Source: Cyanoderma ruficeps | Lineage: Eukaryota > Chordata > Aves > Passeriformes > Timaliidae | Assembly: GCA_008694505.1 (NCBI GenBank) | Contig: VZDJ01000097.1 | Location: 966,591-1,030,590 of the forward strand | DNA: 64,000 nt | Direction of reading: 5' to 3' | Part shown: positions 59,390 to 64,000 of the stretch, one piece after another | How the letters are laid out: every line of letters starts with the position of its first letter | Position numbering within the stretch: the stretch's first letter is position 1 | Position numbers and translations under genes: made by a program | The notes under the pieces: generated by a model | What the model saw: the letters and a program-made list of their open reading frames with translations, nothing else | Databases searched by the model: none | Told to the model about the DNA's origin: nothing

Positions 59390-59682
59390 CAAGAAGTGAC
59401 AGGACAAGGAGGAATGGCTGGGAACTGAAGGAGGGTAGATTTAGATGGGATATTGGGAAGGAATTCCTGGCTGGGAGGGTGGGCAGGCCCTGGCACAGGG
59501 TGCCCACAGCAGCTGTGGCTGCCCCTGGATCTCAGGCAGTGCCCAAGGCCAGGCTGGGCATGGGGGCTTGGAGCAGCCTGGGACAGTGGGAGGTGTCCCT
59601 GCCATGGCAGGGGGTGGAATGAGATGATTTTTAGGTCTCTTCCAACCCAAACCATTCTGTGATTCTGTGATTCAGGGATTCT
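59390..59682 (+). mobile_element. CR1 LINE 3' fragment in GFRA4 intron
   Basis: gtgacaggacaaggaggaat, gatgggatattgggaaggaa, gggcaggccctggcacaggg, gcagctgtggctgcccctgg, gacagtgggaggtgtccctg, tcttccaacccaaaccattc and a full tail of tgtgattctgtgattc. One copy of the 21-bp segment, unexpanded. Confidence 0.95.
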
Positions 59683-61895
59683 GTGTTTTTGTGATTGCAC
59701 CAGGAGTTTCGGAGTCCTGGTGTCATTCCAGATCCACTGCACAGGCCGTGGCCAGCCTGGTTTGCTCCTCTGTTTCCATGCAGCCCCAGTCACACACACA
59801 CAGACCCATCCCATGTGCACACTGACTGCAGAACCCCTTCAATGCTTGTCCTTCATCTGCACTGGTTTCACCTCCCTGTTCCCCAAAAAGTGTTTGATAT
59901 TCCAGAGGGTTAATCCACATAGAGCTCTCGTGAGCGGGGCCCACCTGGCAGTGAGAGATGTAAGACAACAACAGCACCATGGGGGCCCAGCCCAGTGCCC
60001 TGCGTGCAGCTGGGCCTTGAGCAGACACCTGGGGAAGAGCACAAGAACAAGTGTAGGACACACCTCCCTGTATTGTCTCAGCCTCTAATTGCTGTGGGGT
60101 TTGGGACCTCTGAGCTGAACTTCCAGCAGCCATCCCCTACCAGCACATCATCTTTTAATTACCATAAAAATATTATGTATTTTCACAAATGAAGGTGAGA
60201 GCAGCGGCATCTTCTTGGAAGCATGAAAGTACAAACACCCTCGGCACTCTGCACTCCAGAAACGTGGAGGCAGGAGAACGATTGAACTGTGCAGAAGTAG
60301 ATCCTGAAAGGTGCAAAGCCCCTGAGCTGACCAGGCCCTGCTCAGATGTTGTCCCCTGGCTACCCAGGGAATCTCAAATGGACGGGTACTGCCCTTTCCC
60401 TAACAGGACAAGAGGACCCAGTGGGGAGGAAGAGGTTCAAAGTGGAGAGTGTTACTCCCCAGGAGACTGGGAACTATTTCCTGCTAGCAGCACAGCTGTT
60501 AATTATCTGGTCTCTTGGCCTCTGAATATACAATATAAAACATCCTCTAGAGACACAGAGGGAGCAAGAGGTTGACATGTGACCTGGTCAAAGCCAGCAG
60601 TGCAGAATCCACAAGGAGAGCCAGGAATAAATCATGAAGAAATTGAGCGAAACATTCCAAGTCTCACCCTGTCTGCACTGCTGCTCCTGCACAGCTCTGG
60701 CCCTTTGAACTTCCCAGCTCAGAGGGATGGGTTCTACAATATGGGTTATTTAAAATCTGTAGCCACTATCTCCCTTCTCTAAATCTCTAAACAATGCAGC
60801 AAGTTTTCAGAAAGAAGATTTTGCCTGTCCATGTTACAGGAGAAAAGGGTTGGTATGGGGCAAATGTGGGAACAAAGATGAGGGAAAAAAGAAGACTGGG
60901 ATGTACGGGAGAAGTGGGCTGGAAAGTGCAAACTGAAATGCTGACATGACCAGGAGCAAGAGCAATGTGTCTGGAAGAGAGAGGATGTCTGGGAGGAGCA
61001 GCATGCTCAGTTTTTCTGAGGTTGCCCAGGCAGGGTAAACATTTGAGGTTCTCAGTTCTCAGCTCAGACAGTGCAGGTTGTCATGGAAAGAACCCTCCCT
61101 TCAAGTGTTGTCAGTGCTGGTGCTTGCTGGAGTTTCCGAAGCAGCTCAAATCCATGTGAATTCCCTCCCTGCCTGGCCACAGAGTGAATGTTGAGATGGA
61201 TCTGGATCTCCAGCTGTTGCCATGTCCTGCCTGAAAGCCCTGTGTTGATGCCTCAGATATCCCATGATCTCCAAACACCACCGTGTGCCAACAGCTGACT
61301 GATGCCTAAAGAATTACATGGCAGATAACTGGCTGGCAGAATGATGTGCCTGCTCCACAGGCTCCAGAGAATTCTCCCGAGAACGGGCATCTGCAGCAGA
61401 GGATGGGCAGCAGCCCTGGTGATGGGTAGGACATTTCGTATATGAACCTCTGGACATTTCCCTTGGTCTGAGGTGACCTCAGCTGTATTTAGAGCCTTTG
61501 GAGACAGAAACTGGGCCAGAGCAATTCTCTGTGTCATCAAATCAGACAAAAAATGAACACTGGGGTTTTCAGGTAAAGTTATTACCCAAAAGATAGAAAA
61601 TCCCAACACTGATTTCCTTCCTGGCTACAGCTCTTTCCTCAAAAACCAAACTCACACAACAGAAAACAAACATTTCTTTCAAGACTGGACTTTTCTTGCA
61701 GTCCTGGAGGAAGTCTGTAAAACATTAACTGCAGAACCTGCTCAAAACCCCCTCCTGGTTTTGTCGGGGGTGGGCAGGAGATTCTGTTCAAACTGTTTGG
61801 GGAACACCCACAGGAGCATTCTGCAAACGCGTTCCGTGTTTACAGCCCCTTTTCCCCCGTTTCCTGTGGTCATGTGTCCCGTTTTGTGCTCTCAG
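59683..61895. other. GFRA4 intron, unique
   Basis: No repeat or exon signature. A gt-rich purine segment near 60840-60960 is unremarkable. Confidence 0.45.
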
Positions 61896-62005
61896 GTCTC
61901 GCTACGCAGAGTTCCAGTTCAACTGCCAGCCCTCGGCCCAGGCCGCGAGCGGCTGCCGCAGGGACAGCTACGCCGCCTGCCTGCTGGCCTACACCGGCAT
62001 CATCG
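61896..62005 (+). CDS. GFRA4: GFRA4 exon encoding the middle of D3
   Basis: A 110-bp exon after a 3.1-kb intron. The acceptor is tgtgctctcag and the donor is GTAAGG at 62006. It supplies the last base of the split arginine codon, then [20 protein letters not shown] and [16 protein letters not shown], and leaves one base. The pattern SRxAxFxxNCQ...C...Y..CLLAY.G.IG matches GFRA1 (SRLADFFTNCQ, ADCLLAYSGLIG). Three cysteines belong to D3. A 24-bp tandem array begins only about 35 bp after the donor and stays open in this exon's frame. Any transcript retaining this intron would add about 99 residues before a stop at 62302-62304. Confidence 0.93.
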
Positions 62006-62039
62006 GTAAGGGCCGCCCGCGGGCCGGGACTCCTCTGCT

Positions 62040-62301
62040 CGGGGGAATGTCACCTCTGCCTTGGGGGGAAATGTCCCCTCTGTTCCGCGGAAATGTCACC
62101 TCTGCTCTGGGGGAAATGTCCCCTCTGCCCTCAGGGGAAATGTCTCCTCTGCTGGGGGGAGTGTCACCTCTGCTCTGGGGGGAAATGTCACCTCTGCTCT
62201 GGGGGGAAATGTCACCTCTGCTCTGGGGGGAAATGTCACCTCTGCCCTGGGTGGAAATGTCTCCTTGGCCCTTGGGGGAAATGTCTCCTCTGCTCTGGCT
62301 A
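62040..62301. repeat. 24-bp intronic minisatellite, about 11 copies
   Basis: The unit is ggggaaatgtcacctctgct followed by ctgg, with variants of 22-25 bp. It begins about 35 bp after the donor of the 61896-62005 exon and stays open in the GFRA4 frame until TGA at 62302-62304, giving a repeated GEMSPLLW peptide if the intron were retained. Confidence 0.95.
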
Positions 62302-62337
62302 TGAAGACAGTGAGGTGGAGACCTGAGCTCCCAGGGA

Positions 62338-62465
62338 CAGAGTCATGGAGTGGTTTAGGTTGGAAGGGACCTGTAAAGCCCATCTCATTCCAGCCCTCTG
62401 CCATGGGCAGGGACACCTGTCACCAGACCAGGCTGCTCCAGGCCACATCCAGCCTGGTGCTGGTC
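62338..62465 (-). mobile_element. CR1 LINE 3' end fragment in GFRA4 intron
   Basis: Reverse tail: gacagagtcatggagtggtt, taggttggaagggacctgta, ctctgccatgggcagggaca and accagaccaggctgctccag. Confidence 0.9.
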
Positions 62466-62914
62466 TTTCTCCCTTCACTGACATGACTGAGCCACGGGTA
62501 TGGGGTAACTTGGCTGCAGTGGAGGGAGAAAAACCATGGGCTACTGCAAGATCTGAGCTTCTCTTTCTGGTTGAAATAGATGGGTTGATCCAGGGTGTCT
62601 GCTCTGCCAGGGATTCCCTGATGCCATCACCAGTGATGCCACTGGAAATTTCCATGCACTGCCATTTTTCTAACTTCAAAGGGTGTCAGATGGGGGTTTC
62701 AGATGCTGCAGAGCGCAGCTGGCAGCAGTTGGCACAGCCAAGAGTCCAGAGAAGTGCCAGTGGCTTTTGGACAAGGTCTGTCCTGATGGATGAGACAGAC
62801 TGACATTTTTGGGCCAACATTTCATTCTGTTTTAATTCTTCATTCTGGATATTGAGATTGTTTTTTTCAATGACAGCATGAAAACCTTTATACACATTCA
62901 CATAGTTTTTGAAT
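62466..62914. other. GFRA4 intron, unique
   Basis: No feature recognised. Confidence 0.45.
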
Positions 62915-63300
62915 GCTCAGTCTGGAGACTAAAAAGCTTCCAGAAGACCACAGAGCCCATTCCAGGGCCTAAAATGGCTCCAAGAGAGTTGGAGAGGGAC
63001 TGGGGACAAGGGTCTGGAGTGCCAGGACAAGGAGGAATGGCTTCCCACTGCCAGAGGGCAGGGACAGATGGGATATTGGGAAGGAATTTCTGGCTGTGAG
63101 GGTGGGCAGGCCCTGGCACAGGGTGCCCAGATTTGCTGTGGCTGCCCCTGGATCCCTGGAAGTGTCCAAGGCCAGGCTGGATGTCGGGGCTTGGAGCCAC
63201 CTGGGACACTGGGAGGTGTCCGTGTCCTTGGCAGGGGGTGGCACTGGATGGGCTTTGAGGCGCCTTCCAACCCAAACCATTCCATTATTCTCTGAATGTT
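62915..63300 (+). mobile_element. CR1 LINE 3' fragment (about 385 bp) in GFRA4 intron
   Basis: ctcagtctggagactaaaaa, ggagagggactggggacaag, cagggacagatgggatattg, gggcaggccctggcacaggg, gtccaaggccaggctggatg, ggatgggctttgaggcgcct and ttccaacccaaaccattcc. Confidence 0.93.
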
Positions 63301-63526
63301 ATTCGGGAACCTGAATTCCCAGAAGCTGCCCCTTCCTTGGACTGACAGCACTTTTTAATTGACTGAAGGCTTTGGTGATGGTGGTGTGACCAGGAGGGTT
63401 GTGACTGCCCCTCCTCTCTTCCCTGGGAGCAAACCAGCCCCCTGACATGGGCACGGGAAGGGTGGTGCTGCTGTCACGTAGGGGCCTGGCTGAGGCAGTG
63501 CCCCGGGGGAGCAGCACGAGGGGATA

Positions 63527-63571
63527 TCCCTGACCCTCCCTGGGGGACGTCCCTGACCCTCCCTGGGGGAC
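63527..63571. repeat. 23-bp tandem duplication upstream of the last exon
   Basis: tccctgaccctccctggggg occurs at 63527 and 63550. It ends about 36 bp before the exon, where the branch point and pyrimidine tract should be. Confidence 0.9.
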
Positions 63572-63607
63572 CCGGCTGCGGTAACACTTGTCCGTCGGTC
63601 CCGGCAG

Positions 63608-63742
63608 GCAGCCCCATCACCCCCAACTACATCGACAACTCCACGTCCAGCATCGCTCCCTGGTGCACCTGTAACGCCAGCGGGAACCGGCAGGAGGAGT
63701 GTGAGAGTTTCCTGCACCTCTTCACCAACAACGTCTGTCTCC
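63608..63742 (+). CDS. GFRA4: GFRA4 exon encoding the end of D3
   Basis: A 135-bp exon after a 1.6-kb intron. The acceptor is gtcccggcag and the donor is GTGAGT at 63743. It encodes [19 protein letters not shown], then [19 protein letters not shown] and TNNVCL, ending with one base of the next codon. [16 protein letters not shown] and the EEC...F...F..N.CL pattern are diagnostic of the third domain of GFRA proteins. There are two N-glycosylation sequons, NST and NAS. In relatives the next exon begins with (R/K/Q)NAIQAFGNG and runs on to the C-terminal tail and GPI signal; none of that lies in the remaining 258 bases. The exon sits between two short tandem arrays (63527-63571 and 63801-63897). 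Confidence 0.94.
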
Positions 63743-63800
63743 GTGAGTGTCACCGAGCGCCGGGGGGGCTTCCCCTGTTGGGGACATGCCGTGGGCGCCG

Positions 63801-63897
63801 GGGTCTGTGGGCCCCAGGGTGTGTGGGGTTCAGGGTGTGTGCGCCCCACGGTCTGTGGGCTCCAGGGTCTGTGGGCTCCAGGGTCTGTGGGCCTCCA
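63801..63897. repeat. 16-bp tandem repeat downstream of the last exon, 6 copies
   Basis: Units gggtctgtgggctcca with variants gggtgtgtggggttca and cggtctgtgggctcca. The array starts about 58 bp after the donor at 63743. Confidence 0.93.
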
Positions 63898-64000
63898 GCT
63901 CCCTGTGTCACCAACAAGGAGCTCTGAAGAGCCTCAGGCGTCCATTTGGGTGATGCCAGGAAAGAGGCTGGGAAAGGGATGGTTCCCCCTGCCCTGACAA

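Overview
This window is vertebrate nuclear DNA, almost certainly from a bird. It carries more than 30 fragments of CR1 (the dominant avian LINE) in both orientations, many short GC-rich minisatellites, and widely spaced coding exons with canonical GT-AG introns. There is no bacterial gene organisation, CRISPR array or viral genome. The many GC-rich tandem arrays would suit a small chromosome or a chromosome end, but that is inference. One assembly gap of 526 N (15970-16495) and one ambiguous base (23733) are present.

The only protein-coding gene I can support is a GDNF-family receptor alpha, best assigned as GFRA4, on the + strand in the last 12 kb. Five consecutive coding exons (51866-52144, 55051-55131, 58455-58800, 61896-62005, 63608-63742) splice in phase. 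Together they give 316 complete residues covering the cysteine-rich domains D1, D2 and most of D3. The signal-peptide exon lies further 5' and was not found. The exon or exons for the C-terminal tail and GPI-anchor signal lie beyond the right edge. The protein would be a GPI-anchored co-receptor that binds a GDNF-family ligand and presents it to the RET kinase. Like the known chicken protein, and unlike mammalian GFRA4, it has the N-terminal D1 domain.

Region by region: 1-37 kb is non-coding, rich in tandem repeats (units of 6, 7, 9, 16, 19, 21, 23-24, 26, 27, 44, 72 and about 136 bp) and CR1 pieces. Between these lie AT-rich unique blocks that look like conserved non-coding elements (near 6.4, 11.1, 16.9, 17.3, 18.3, 25.3, 27.4 and 35.7 kb). 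The stretch 37-51.3 kb is more AT-rich with few tandem arrays; it holds an old CR1-like relic near 40 kb and unrecognised sequence with broken reading frames at 42.5-46.5 kb. The stretch 51.3-64 kb is the GFRA4 gene body, with introns of 1.6-3.3 kb that contain CR1 fragments and three short tandem arrays close to the last two exons.

Most long open frames elsewhere (for example the minus-strand frames at 1-1.85 kb and 5.6-6.4 kb) are translations of tandem repeats, not genes. The most interesting observations are these: an intronic 24-bp array that stays open in the GFRA4 frame; two neighbouring, oppositely oriented CR1 copies that both expanded the same 21-bp segment; an inverted octamer-like motif pair; and the unlocated first exon of GFRA4.
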